Shown piece by piece: positions 44,086-56,077 of a stretch of DNA of 64,000 nt. Position 1 is the stretch's first letter. Each line of letters begins with the position of its first letter. The DNA is from Clarkia xantiana subsp. parviflora (Eukaryota; Streptophyta; Magnoliopsida; Myrtales; Onagraceae). Both the position numbers and the translations under genes were made by a program. The stretch spans positions 1,631,195-1,695,194 of the forward strand of contig JAPTYO010000027.1 of assembly GCA_036873135.1 (NCBI GenBank), written 5' to 3'. Under the pieces are notes generated by a model. It made no database searches. It was not told the origin of the DNA and was given only the letters and a program-made list of their open reading frames with translations.

Positions 44086-45775
44086 TCAAACTTCTTGTGG
44101 GCCCTTAGCACATCAAAAAATGGCATGGCTCGGTCACTCGCTTTGGATAAGAAATCGCGGCTAATCGGCCATTCAGCACCTGAACCTCCCGATGGGTTTT
44201 CGGAGACTGCATCTCCTCGATTGCTCTCAGCTTCTCAGGATTCACCTCGATTCCTCTTTGGCTCACCATAAAACCCAGGAACTTCCCCAAGTTCACTCCG
44301 AAAGCGCACTTGTCCGGATTCAAACGAACCTGATGAAACCTCATCCGCTCAAACGCCACCGCCAAGTTGCGGACATGGTCTCCCGCCTGTCGGGACTTCA
44401 CCAACATGTCATCCACATAAGCCTCCATGGTCTTTCCCAGCATGTCCCCGAACAATTTGTTCACCATCCTCTGGTAAGTCGCTCCAGCATTGACCAGCCC
44501 AAAGGGCATAACGTCATAGTGATAGACATCACTATCAGCATAGAAGGCTGTGGGGGGGGGGGGGGGGGCATCCTCCTTCGCCATCTTGATCTGGTTATAA
44601 CCAGAATAAGCATCCATGAAGCTCAGCAGCTCATGTCCCGACGTGGCATCCACCAACTGGTCGATTCTCGGGAGTGGATAGCAGTCCTCTGGGCAAGCTT
44701 TGTTCAAGTCGCGGAAGTCGACACACATCTGCCACTTCCCGTTACTCTTCCTCGCCAGGACCGGGTTAGCGACCCAAGTCTGGAATCGGAGCTCCTTGAT
44801 GAATCCAGCGTCGAGCAACCTGCCCACCTCCTGCTGGATCGCGATCCTTTTGTCCGCGCCCATCTGACGCCTCTTCTGCGCGATAGGCTTGATCGCGGGA
44901 TCAATCCTCAGCTCGTGCACTATCACGTCGGGGCTGATTCCTGGCATATCACTCGGGGACCAGGCAGACAGCTCCTTGAACTCCTTCAGGAGCTCGATCA
45001 ATTCTCGGGATCTTTCCTCCGACAAAGCATACCCGATCTTCACTTTTCTTTGAGGTCCGTCAATCTCGACTTCTTTCAGATCCTCCATGGGGGCGTGACG
45101 CCCAAACTCCTCTCGAGGATCAGCATCAGTCTGAAGGACAGCCATGACTTCCCTCCTTCTCCTTTGAGTGGCGTTTACATAACACCTTCTGGACGCCGCC
45201 TGGTCACCCTTGACCTCCCCGACTCCATTATCTGTCGGGAACTTCATCTTTTGGTGGACGGTCGAGGCGACTGCCATGAGAGGATTGATGGTGGTCCTCC
45301 CGATGATAGCATTGTACGTACCAGCAGACTCCACCACGACGAAATCCACGTTCCGCCTTTCCATTTTCCAGCCACTACCGAATTCCACTGGTAAGGTGAT
45401 CATTCCCAGCAGATAGGAAGTAGAACCAGAGAATCCCACCATCGGGAAGTTCACCTGCGTCAGATCCTTCTTCGTCTTTCCCATGGCTTCCAGGGCGTCC
45501 ATGAACAAAATGTCGGAGGAGCTCCCTCCGTCTATCAGGATCCGCTTCATCTCGAATCAATCCACATCCAGGGTCACGACCAAGGCATCATCGTGGGGGC
45601 TCTCCACGCTTATCAGATCCTCTGCTGAGAAAGAGATCACCATTTCTTCTTTCAAAGTCCACGATCGGGACCTCTTTCCTAACACCACGGCAGCAGAAAT
45701 ACGGGAAGCGTAATTCTCCCGAGAAGCGGAGTTATCACCTCCCGCCGCCATTCCTCCATGAATGACGTTAATGGT
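44086..45775 (-). pseudogene. Protease and reverse transcriptase of element 4
   Basis: Protease (ILIDGGSSSDIL) and RT (CVDFRDLNKACP, FMDAYSGYNQI, YVDD). Lesions: TGA at 45557-45559 just before the protease motif, where element 5 has GGA; a run of 17 G on the + strand at 44552-44568 that adds prolines after KEDA without breaking the frame; and a short deletion near 44153 that shifts the frame after the RT. YVDD and surrounding blocks are intact. Confidence 0.88.
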
Positions 45776-47115
45776 TCCCCGCCTCTCCTTACGGGCACCG
45801 GAGGATTCCGGCTCAACCTTCTTCTTCTTCGGAGATCGATCACGGGACTTGGAATGGGACCGCGATCAAGTTTTGGAACGGGATCGGCACCGTCCCCTAC
45901 CAACAAATCCTTAAGCTTCCCCTTCTGGATCAGCTTCTCTATCTCCTTCTTCAGCTCCCGACAGTTATCTGTGTCGTGACCATTGGCTCGGTGGTACCGA
46001 CAATAACGATCAGAGCGACCTCCCAAGAACTCACCTTCTTTCCTCGGGGGGTATCGGGCGAGACCCTGCCGATCCATCATCGCTAGCACGACAGTCATCG
46101 AACTGTTGAGGGGAACATGACGACCCTCTCGGTTATCCTTCCTCGGAGGACGCTTGTCCTTCCTTCTATCGGGGCGACCACGGCTCCTACTTCCCTCCGA
46201 TTTGTCGTTCCCTTTGCGATCGTCCGACAGCTTGGACGATTGCTTTCCTCTTCCTGATTTCGGAGGATCAAGCTCTCCGGCAGCAATCTTCGACTCCTGG
46301 ACGTCGATTTTCTGCTTCACCCTCGCTTGCAAAGCTTCCATACTCCACACAGCCTTCGCGGCCACACTATGCATCAGATCGGAACCATATGGGGCAGTTA
46401 GGTTCCGAAGGAAGGTGCGGATGGTCTCTCCCTCCGATATTTCCTCGTCGATCTCCGCGGCACTAGCAGTGAACCGCTGGTAGTAATACGCCAACGATTC
46501 GTCAGACCTCTGCACCACCTGGGTCAGAGACCTCACGCTCTTCAAGAGGCTCCTACGACCCTGATACTGCTTGATGAAGCGCTCATGCATATCAGCCCAG
46601 CAAATAATACATCCTGGCGGTAGGCTGAAAAACCACGTCAAGGCCCTTTCTCCCAATGTGATCGGGAACAGCGCACACACGATGTCATCATTCGAGGCTC
46701 TACCCATACAGGCCTGGACAAGCCTCTGAACATGGCGGACTGGGTCCCCTTCACCATCGTACTCCTTGATGGTCGGAATGCCTAGCCCTGGCGGGGCGAC
46801 AGTATCTATCAGCCGGGGAACAAAAGGATGAGTAGATCGGTCCCTCAGCTCCGATGTCATATGCTTCTGGTCGCCCATGCAGATGTTGACAATATTTACC
46901 ACCTGATCAGGGGTGATGGGGCCATTCACAGGAATGGTCCTGTGCTGCACTGGTCCGGGACCATCGACCACGAACCTCTCCTAGTGCGCGGGTTCCTTGC
47001 CCCTATTCCTGGACTGGATCTCCTGTTCCTCTTGAACCTCCCTTGGAGGAGGTGGAGGCAACTCTTCCCTTCTCTTGGCAGCCTCTCTTCTGTCTAGAAG
47101 AGCCTCCATAGCCTC
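45776..47115 (-). pseudogene. gag: Gag of element 4, C-terminal part
   Basis: Continues from the piece at 58578-58897 once element 5 is removed. Capsid core (GDPVRHVQRLVQ, TWFFSLPPGCIICWADMHERF, SDESLAYYYQRF), basic linker, and knuckle CRYHRANGHDTDNC. TAG at 46981-46983 precedes RFVVDGPGP (element 5 has TCG). A one-base loss near 45905 shifts the frame before the Arg/Ser-rich linker. Confidence 0.88.
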
Positions 47116-47853
47116 TGTTGGATCACGGGCGAAGCTCCATTACGTTCTTGACGGAAAGCTTGAACTCCTGGGCTCCGCGTAATCCTGCAAAAGGGGATGA
47201 CTTGGGTGGTGACCCAGAATCCCTCTCCGATGCCTAAATGAGTATGTGATCAATGGGGTGGTAAGCAGTAGTCTAAGTTCGTATTAGAGAATGCGTTTTC
47301 TGAGGTAAATTCCTCCTTTATATAGGAGGGGAAGTTACTCAGTTACCTGAGACTGCGCCTGGCAGTTTTACCCACGATTCCGTATATCTCGTTCGGGATT
47401 CCGTATATCTCGCCCCACGCTCCGCGTATCTTGCCCACTCTCCGAGTATCTCGGGCACGCCCTGCGTATCTCGGGGGAGGTTATCTGTATCTCAAGCGTT
47501 TCCCCACTACTCTATCTAGTAGGCGGGTTTCTTGGTCTTATCCTCTGATTACAAGTCCCAACTTCTGTCGGGGACTCCAGAGTTATCTCATTCTAGGTCA
47601 CCACCCAGGACCCTTTGTCTCACGAGACAGGTCCAGCCTCTGCGGGGCTTTATTATCGGGGCCTTTACAAAGGCATATCGGGGCCTACTCGGAGGCTTCT
47701 CGTCGGGAGCATTCAGCTCATATATCGGGACCGCTAGGGTCGGAACCCTTCGTACTGGGCTTCTGGGCCTTCCAGGCCTTTCACGAGGTCCACTGGACTT
47801 ACTCGTCGTCTATTGACTGTTAACGGGGCTAACGATTACATCGGAACCCATCA
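47116..47853 (-). repeat. 3' LTR of element 5
   Basis: 738 bp, TGTTGGATCACGGGC...GAACCCATCA on the + strand. GCGTATCTYG-type repeats at 47385-47480. Confidence 0.95.
47317..47324 (-). promoter_or_regulatory. TATA box, 3' LTR of element 5
   Basis: TATATAAA on the minus strand, same context as in element 4. Confidence 0.65.
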
Positions 47854-47867
47854 TTTGCCCCCAAGAC
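47854..47867 (-). other. Polypurine tract of element 5
   Basis: Minus strand GTCTTGGGGGCAAA adjoining the 3' LTR. Confidence 0.85.
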
Positions 47868-48186
47868 ATGGGGGACTTGCAGTCCGTCGTGTCTTCCAGT
47901 TCCAGACCTCCTAACCTTGCCGTCGGAGGCTTTTATGTCCCTACCTCCCGATATTGCCATCGGAAGTTTTTGTCTTCAAGCCTCTTGATATCTCAATAGG
48001 AGGCTTTTGCCTTGCGCACAATTATCAAATGGCAAAGTTTCTCACTCATGACTGTCTTGGGCCCACTGGACTCTATGGGCAGTTGCCAAATCCGAGGAGA
48101 CTCTTCGGTTACTGCAGCATTAAATGCTGGGGATTATGAAACGACGCTCAAATCCGCATGACTGTTGCTTTCTGAAAAAGCACTCA

Positions 48187-48299
48187 TTACGTCACCACGT
48201 CTCTTCCGTACCGTCCCACAATCTCGACGATCACGATTGAGTCGTTTCATCTTCAACGGTCAAGATTGAGTCCATCCAGTTGTCCCTTTGCTTATAAAT
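48187..48299 (+). promoter_or_regulatory. Promoter signals of the element 5 antisense gene
   Basis: TTACGTCA at 48187-48194 and TATAAAT at 48293-48299, with a likely start near GCATTATTCAC and ATG at 48466. Spacing between the two motifs differs by only a few bases from element 4, and intervening blocks such as GTTTCATCTTCAACGG are shared. Confidence 0.65.
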
Positions 48300-48465
48300 G
48301 CAAAAACCCTGGCATTATTCACTTCTTCTTCACCGTCTCAATTTCTGAAAGTTCTGCCATTTTTCAAACTCGAAGCTTCTTCTCCAAGTTTCTTCTGCTC
48401 TTCAAGTGATCCAAGGCCTTCAATCCTTCCGATCTCTTTTCATCTTCTCCAAGCAACCACTAACA

Positions 48466-51138
48466 ATGTCTGGTAAGGATTTCTTTCTCTGTTTTCATGA
48501 TTTGCTGATATTTCCTTCTCCTCCTTTCTCAAATTTTCTTTTTTGTAACCGTTTTTAGACGAAGCTAGTTCTGGGGCAAGGATCCCTTTTACCTTTGAGT
48601 TTGCTATTAACGAGATTTCTGAGACCTCGTACGAGGTTGCCCTCCGAGAAGGCTGCATTACCTCGGACTGGGAGCCTCGTTTCCCCTACGAGTCTCAGCC
48701 CACCACCAGGAGGAAACATATCGTTACGCGTCCTCGAGAGGGGGAAGTGTTCGTCTCCGCCGGGCAGATAAGTGCTGGGATTCGATTCCCTTTTTGCGGG
48801 AACCTGGTGGAGATGTGCAAATTCTACAAGACACACCCCTGTACCTTCTCTCAACACGCCATCCGCGTGTTGAACGCCTTCCAGCTTCTGTGCCTCCGCC
48901 AGCAGTGGACATACAGTTTGCTGCTCTTCCGCACATTCTACGGAATGAAGTGCAATAAGGCTGGTGTTTGCTCCTTCTCCCCCCGAATCCCCAAGTGGAC
49001 AAAGGAGCAACTTTCACGTTTCGGCTGGGATAGCGAGACCTGGAAGTTCCACAAGGATCGGGTGCTTATTCGTGATTCGGGGTCCGACAATAGCGGATGG
49101 AAGAAGTATTACTTCTTCGTCCAAAACAGCTCTGTCCCATGGCCCCGATGGGAGGTTGTGGCGGACCCTGGCCCCAAGCTCGAGGTCTACACTAAGGATG
49201 ACCTCAACACCCTCCAGATGGTCCAACTCTACCGTTGGGGGGAATCCTTCATTCCCCTCGACGCCAACAAGCTCGTGGAGAAGGACTTGATTCATATCGG
49301 AGTCCGGCTCCTCGATTCCGTTTCCAAGGATTTAGTCATCTGGGTAACAATTCTAACCACTTTTTCTTTTCATTTTTGCAGCCAATAAATCATCTCTGTT
49401 GACCCATCTCATGTTGAAGCAGGGGGAGACTGATGCCGTCCAGGGTAGCTCCAAACGGAAGCGGAAGTCGCTGAAGAAGGGGGCTTCCTCTTCTGCTGCC
49501 CCTCCGACCGAAGAGCGGACCGAGGCCAAGCGGGCCCGAAGGGAGGAGATAGACCAAGCCTTCGGGGTCACTACCGCCGAGGAAGGTAAGCGTGTCCGTC
49601 GTGCTATTAAGAAATATAGGAAGCTGGTCCCCGAGGAGTTTATCCCCGCTGATCGGGAATCGCGGGTTCGAGAAATCAAATACATCCTTCGAGGAGAAAC
49701 CCCCGCGTTCTCAAGGTGGGATACTACAACTTCCTTGGAAAGGACCAACATCTTGAGCGCCAAATCATCTGGTGCCCCCATGATACTCTGCCTGACTTTA
49801 TTCGTCTCGCAACCACAGGTCCATCGGAGGTTGTCACTCCGAGGAAGGCTGTTTCTCCAGCACGGGCCGCGACTCCAGAGGCGCCGATGATGGAGGAGAC
49901 CCCGACGGAAGCTCAGTTCCGTCAGGTGACTGACTTGGAGGCCTCTCCTTCCTCCGAGGATCCGAATGAGGGTGGCCTGCTTCGCCGCCGAAAGCCAGGC
50001 CGGAGCATCCTGAGGCCCACCATGGAGGACGTGTCCCGGAGTCCTCCCCCAGAGCTCCGCAGTCCAACTCCCGAGCCTCCGACCGAGGTGGCTCCTCAGG
50101 CTGAGGCTTCCAGGGTCATCCCTCCTCTCCCCGTGGATGAAAATCTTTACAAGGTTTTCACCCCCGACCAGGAGACGGTTCCCTGGAACCCGATTGAGTC
50201 TCTCCAAGGGGTCCCACTCCAATGGGGGGACCTTCAGCCTGATTTGGCCCTGCATCTGCTGGTAGGGTCAATTCCTCCGGCCTTGAGGCGGCCAATCTCC
50301 TTGGCGCGGGAGGACATCGAGGAGGAGCTCCGCGCTATGGCCATCCGTCGGATGGAGGTAAAGCTTTACCTTTGCTTTGTTCTCTTCATTGTTCTTACCT
50401 TCGATTATCAGATTCTAATCTTTTTTCCTCTCGTCTTAGGAAACCGCGGACCAGCAGCGCTGCTTTGGCTTCATCCTGGCTCTCCAGGGTGCTTTGGAGG
50501 AGGCACGAGCCAAGTCGGACCCCGACGCTTTGGCCAAGCTCCAAGCGGACCTTGACGAGGCTGTAGCGGCCAGGGAGAAGATAGCCAAGGAGCGGACCCT
50601 CCTCGACGAGATGGCTACGAGCCTGCAAAAGCAGGTTCATGATCATGAGGCCGTCCTGCGTCGGGAGCGGAGGCTAGCCCAGGAGGATCAGCGGCGGAAC
50701 GAGGCGGAGAAGAGGCAGCTCCTCCACGAGAAGGGTGTTTTCGTGGAAGCTCTCGCGGAGGCCAAGGCGAAACTTGAAGCCGAGAAGGCTGAATTTTCTG
50801 CCAAGCTGGCTGAGGCAAAGGCTCAAGGTCGCGAGGAGTATCGGAACTCTGATGATTTCCAGGCGGATGCCGTGAAGTTCTGCAAAATCGAGGTGGAGAA
50901 CATTCTGTTCAATGCCGTCGAGGAGCTCTACACGGCATACGAGGATTCCATCGACTTCAAGAAGTCCGAGACCCTTGCCCCCATCGCAGAGAAGTACTTC
51001 AACCTCCCCGCGGATAGTGAAGAGACTGATGCAGCGGACCCGACTCCGCGGACTGCGGAGCCTTCTGCCTAGGCTCCTCCGAATCTTCCTCCCTCCGATG
51101 CTGCTGAGGACCCAACTTCCAACAAGGACCAAGCTTAA
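48466..51138 (+). pseudogene. Antisense gene of element 5, four exons, nearly intact
   Basis: Exon 1 ATGTCTG (48466-48472), intron to 48558, exon 2 48559-49343 (fully open), exon 3 49423-50357, exon 4 50440-51138. Phases 1,0,0. Exon 2 has GIRFPFCGNLVEMCKFY and FRTFYGMKCNKAG. Exon 3 starts SSKRKRKSLKKGASSS; exon 4 is an Ala/Glu-rich coiled coil with SDDFQADAVKFCKIEVENIL. Two lesions: one C missing in a C-run near 49700 (element 4 has it) and TAG at 51070-51072, 22 codons before the element 4-type end at 51138. Length about 786 residues. The acceptor before exon 3 was chosen by phase; the pyrimidine-rich AG at 49381 is the alternative. Function unknown; possibly a nuclear, self-associating protein. 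Confidence 0.8.
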
Positions 51139-52113
51139 TGCTCTATTTTTTTAGTCCTTGTAATTTTTCCTCCTTTATCTTTGTATCGAAACCTTTGGGC
51201 CTTTATATAAGAAATTTCTTCCATCTATTTTGGTCCCGATAGTCATTGCATCATTTTAAAGCAACTTTAGATTCGTTACTTAAAACGTTCCAATGCACCA
51301 CTTAAGGTGACTTCATACATCCTTCCGATGCTTTACTTGGGACTTTACCACTTAAGGTTTCTTGTCTGTTCGGGACTTCACCACTTAAGGTTTCTCGTCT
51401 ACTGGGGACTTCACCACTTAAGGTTTCTCATCCATGCCTTTCAAGGCAACTTTACACATCAATTAAGATGATTTTTCGCACCCCTTAAGGTTTTTATCGC
51501 GCCATTCTAGACGACTTATCGTACCCCTTAGGGCTTTTACCGCGTCATTTCAGACGACTTAATCGTACCCTTTAAGGCTTTTTGCCGCATCATATAGACG
51601 ACTTACGCGGACCCGTTAGGGCTTTTTCGTACCCTTTAAGGCTTTTTGCCGCATCATATAGACGACTTACGCGGACCCGTTAGGGCTTTTTCGTACCCTT
51701 TAAGGCCTTTTGCCTCATCATATAGACGACTTACGCGGACCCGTTAGGGCTTTTTCGTACCCTTTAAGGCTTTTTGCCGCATCATATAGACGACTTACGC
51801 GGACCAGTTAGGGCTTTTTCGTACCTAGGCTTTTGGTTGCATCATAAAGACGACTTACTCATACCCCGTAGGGCTTTTGTCCGTACCTCGAAAGGCTTTT
51901 TGTCGCGCCATAAAGGCGACTTACTCGTACCTCGTAAGGCTTTTATCGTACCTCGGAAGGCTTTTTGTCGCGTCCTTCAGGACGTCTTACTAGCAGTTAG
52001 AATAAATCTGAAAAGCAATTTGATCGGAAGCAACTTCTTTTATTTACTAATAACTCAAAGCTTTGCTTACATCGGATCGATAAATAACTTGCGCCATTCG
52101 CGGCAACTTAATA
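51139..52113. repeat. Tandem spacer of element 5
   Basis: CACTTAAGGTTTCTYGTC repeats (51350-51430), then about four units of 63 bp with TATAGACGACTTACGCGGAC and CCGTTAGGGCTTTTTCGTAC (51590-51830). It closes with CAGTTAGAATAAATCTGAAAAGC at 52000, the counterpart of 41718. Confidence 0.88.
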
Positions 52114-53562
52114 TCAAACATGATACTTCTTCAAGTGTGCGCCACTGAAGGAATGTTTCAATGTCTTGCCATCAAGGTCTTCTAGCTTGTACGCATTCGG
52201 GGCTGGCATCCCTACGATCTTGTAAGGTCCCTCCCATTTCGGCGATAGCTTGTTTATCCGATCTTGATGAACGAACTCGTTCCTCCGCCAGACAAGTTCT
52301 CCAACGAAGAATTGTCGGGACCTGACACGCCGATTATAATATCGGGCTGTTGCCAGACGCATCCGAGCCTGAACTTTGTCAGCCTTCCACCTTTTCTCCT
52401 CGAGCAAGTCTAAGTCTAGACGTCTCATTTCCTCGTTTGTTAGAGGCTCATAATACCTCCTCCGATGGGACGCCACCGCTATCTCCACGGGGGCAACCGC
52501 CTCCGTGCCATAGACAAGGTCAAACGGAGTCTCCCCTGTCGACTGCTTGGGTGTTGTTCTAACAGCCCACAGCACGTTTTCAAGTTCATCCAACCAATGA
52601 CCTTGCAAGGCGTAGACTCTCTTCTTCAAGCCATCCATCACGATCTTGTTGGCTGATTCGACTTGGCCATTAGTCTGAGCATGGTGGACGGAAGCTGTCC
52701 GATGCTCAATGTTCAATTCCTCCAGGTACTCCTTCAACTGAGCCCCATTGATCGGAGGGCCATTATCGCTAATCAACACTCGAGGAACTCCATACCGAGA
52801 TATGATCTGAGTTTGGAGGAACTTGAGGATCTGCTGCCCCGTCGTCTTGGCCAACGCCTTAGCCTCTATCCACTTCGAGAAGTAATCGATGGCCACGAGT
52901 AGATACTTGCACTGACCTTTCGCTTGTGGAAGAGGTCCCACCAAGTCAATGCCCCACTGTGCGAAGGGCCACGCACTCCTGATGGACATCAAGTCCGCGG
53001 CAGGAGCCACGATATTCGGAGCGTATCTCTGGCATGCATCACAGGATTGGACCATTGCTGTCGCTTCCTTGTTCATCGATGGCCAGTAGTAGCCTAGATT
53101 CAACGCCTTCCTTACAATGGATCGGGCCCCTTCATGACAAGCTGCGACTCCCTCGTGTAACTCTCTCAGGATCTGATTCGTATCAGGTTCCGCCACACAT
53201 TTCAGAAAAGCCTTTACATGCCCCCTCTTATATAACTGGTTGTCCACCATCACGTAGTCGTTCGCGATTCGACGCAACCTGACAGCTGCTACTTCATCAT
53301 CGGGGAGTGCCCCCGTACTCAGGTATGTGACCATCGGAGTCATCCAGGTGGGCTTCTCTTCTTCCTCTGATCCTGCTTCAATAGAGCAAACCTCCGATGG
53401 ATCGATGGTTGAGATAATTACTCTCTCCAGGAAGTGCACCTTCCAATTCTCCTCGGGGACTACTCCCAGAGCAAACTTGCTTAAGGCGTCTGCCTCCGCA
53501 TTTTCTTCCCTCGGGATTGCCTCGATGTCGAAGCTTTTGAAGCTCCCCTTCAAAGTCTGCAC
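52114..53562 (-). pseudogene. End of RNase H and complete integrase of element 5
   Basis: 482 open codons. It starts in the last part of the second RNase H (EADALSKFALG), then the zinc finger (HEGVAACH...CDACQ), core WGIDLVGPLP, SDNGPPING and GQVESANK (DD35E), and C-terminal SPKWEGPYKIVG to KKYHV. The integrase itself shows no lesion and is the best copy in the window. It is cut off from the upstream RNase H by TAG at 53563-53565. Confidence 0.9.
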
Positions 53563-54414
53563 CTAGTGCAAATACTTCCTCATTATCGGGCTCTTGGCTT
53601 CATAATTCCCCTGGACTTGATTCACGATCAAGCTAGCATCGCACTTCACTTTTAAATGATCGACTCCCGTACCCTTGGCAATTTTAAGGCCCGTGATGAG
53701 AGCCTCATACTCCGCTTCATTGTTGGTGGCCCTAAACGTCAAGGCCAAGGCATATCGCAAGGGCTCGCCTCCACCGGGCGGTATCAATACGAATCCTACC
53801 CCCGATCCATCTACACTTGATGAACCATCAGTGTACATCTCCCAAGTGTTCTCCTCATTTGGCTGTTCTGGCTGTTCTGCTATCGGGACCTCCATGGTTT
53901 CTGCTATCGGGACCTCCATGGTTGCCCCCTCAACAGGACCCGCTTCTTCTAGATCGGGTGCTGTAGACTCAGCTATAAAATCCGCCAGTGCTTGGCCCTT
54001 AATAGCTGTCCTCGGAGCAAAATAAATACGGAACTTCGTAAGCTCGATGGCCCATTTCACCAATCTCCCCGACGCCTCCGGTCGATTCAAAAAGTGCTTC
54101 AAGGGCTGATTAGTTAACACCGTAACCTCGTGGGCATGGAAGTAAGGTCGTAACTTTCGAGCGGCAACAATCAACGCAAAGAGATACTTCTCAATAGTGG
54201 GATAATTCATTTCAGATTTGGCAAACGCCTTGCTTACATAATAGACAGGCACTTGGTTGCCCTTGACAATCTTAATCAAAACAGAACTAATAGCCACTTC
54301 AGAAACAGCCAAATAGAGATAAAATGGCTCGCCTGGAACCGGTTTCGCCAACGACGGAGGGTACAGAGGTGTTGCTTGAGTGCTTGGAATGCCTCCTCGC
54401 ACTTGTCGGACCAT
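53563..54414 (-). pseudogene. RNase H region of element 5
   Basis: Degenerate first RNase H (LAVSEVAISSVL), then a linker where EVPIAETM/EVPIAEQP is duplicated (27 bp, near 53885-53925), then the second RNase H with TDGSSS, NNEAEYEAL and KCDASLIVNQ. Ends at TAG after KYLH. Confidence 0.88.
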
Positions 54415-56077
54415 TCAAACTTCTTGTGGGCCCTTAGCACATTAAAAAATGGCATGGCTCTGTCACTCGCCTTGGATAGGAATCGATTCATCGCGGCCAA
54501 CCGGCATTTCAACACTTGAACCTCCCGATGAGTCTTCGGGGACTGCATCTCCTCGATCGCTCGCAGCTTCTCAGTATTCACCTCGATTCCTCTCTGGCTC
54601 ACCATGAACCCTAGGAATTTCCCCGAGTTCACCCCGAAAGCACACTTGTCTGGGTTCAACCGAACCTGATGAAACTTTATCCGCTCAAACGCCGCCGCCA
54701 AGTTTTGGACATGGTCTTCTGCCTGTCGGGACTTCACCAGCATGTCATCCACATACGCCTCCATAGTCTTTCCCAGCATGTCCCCGAACAACTTGTTCAC
54801 CATCCTCTGGTAAGTTGCTCCAGCATTGATCAATTCGAAGGGCATTACGTCGTAGTGATAGACGTCACTATCGGCATAGAAGGCCGTATGGGGGGCATCC
54901 TCCTTCGCCATCTTGATCTGGTTGTAACCAGAATAGGCATCCATGAAGCTTAACAGCTCGTGTCCCGATGTGGCATCCACCAACTGGTCAATCCTCGGGA
55001 GCGGATAGCAATCCTTCGGGCAGGCCTTGTTCAAGTCGCGGAAATCGACACACATCCGCCACTTCCCATTACTCTTTTGCACCAGGACTGCGTTAGCGAC
55101 CCAAGTCTGGAATCGGAGTTCCTTGATGAATCCAGCGTCGAGCAGTCTGCCCACCTCTTGCTGGATCGCGACCATCTTATCCGCGCCCATCGGACGCCTC
55201 CTCTGCGCGATAGGCTTGATCGCGGGGTCAATCTTCAATTCGTGCACAATTACGTCGGGGCTGATTCCTGGCATATCACTCGGGGACCAGGAAAACAGCT
55301 CCTTGAACTCCATCAGGAGCTCGATCAATACTCGGGCTCTTTCCTCCGACAAAGCAGACCCGATCTTCACCTTCCTTCGAGGTCCATCAATCTCAACCTC
55401 CTTCAAATCCTCCATGGGGGCGGGACGCCCAAATTCCTCTCGAGGATCGGCATCAGTCTGCAGGACAGCCATGGCTTCCCTCCTTCTTCTTCGAGTGGCA
55501 TTGACATGACACTTTCGCGACGCCACTTGGTCACCCTTGACCTCTCCGACCCCATTATCAGTCGGGAACTTCATCTTCTGGTGGACGGTTGAAGCGACCG
55601 CCATGAGAGGGTTGATGGTGGTCCTTCCGATAATAGCATTGTATGTTCCCGCGGGTTCTACAACGACGAAATCCACGTTTTGCCGTTCCATCTTCCAGCC
55701 ACTACCAAACTCCACCGGTAAGGTAATCATTCCCAACGGATAGGAAGTTGATCCAGAGAATCCCACCATCGGAAGTTCACCTGTGTCAGGTCCTTCTTTG
55801 TCTTTCCCATGGCCTCCAGGGCGTCCATGAAAAGAATGTCGGAGGAGCTCCCTCCGTCTATCAGGATCCTCTTCATCTCGAATCCATCCACATCCAGGGT
55901 CACGACCAAGGCGTCGTCGTGGGGGCTCTCCACGCCTATCAAATCCTCCGCTGAGAAAGAAATCACCATTTCTTCCTTGATAGTCCATGACCGGGACCTC
56001 TTCCCTAACACCACAACAGCAGAGATGCGGGAAGCATAATTCTCTCGAGAAGCGGAGGTGTCCCCTCCCGCTGCCAT
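54330..56077 (-). pseudogene. Protease and reverse transcriptase of element 5
   Basis: Protease ILIDGGSSSDIL, then one G missing near 55770 (FRWWDSL frame against FPMVGFSG) shifts the frame. RT open with CVDFRDLNKACP, FMDAYSGYNQI, AYVDDML. Its MPFELINAG has Glu where elements 3 and 4 have Gly. A second one-base shift near 54360 separates RT from RNase H. Confidence 0.88.

Noticed and set aside
44192..45394. 400-codon frame opposite the protease-RT of element 4
   Set aside because: Mirror of coding sequence, also seen over the RT of element 5 in pieces; no domain and no start context.
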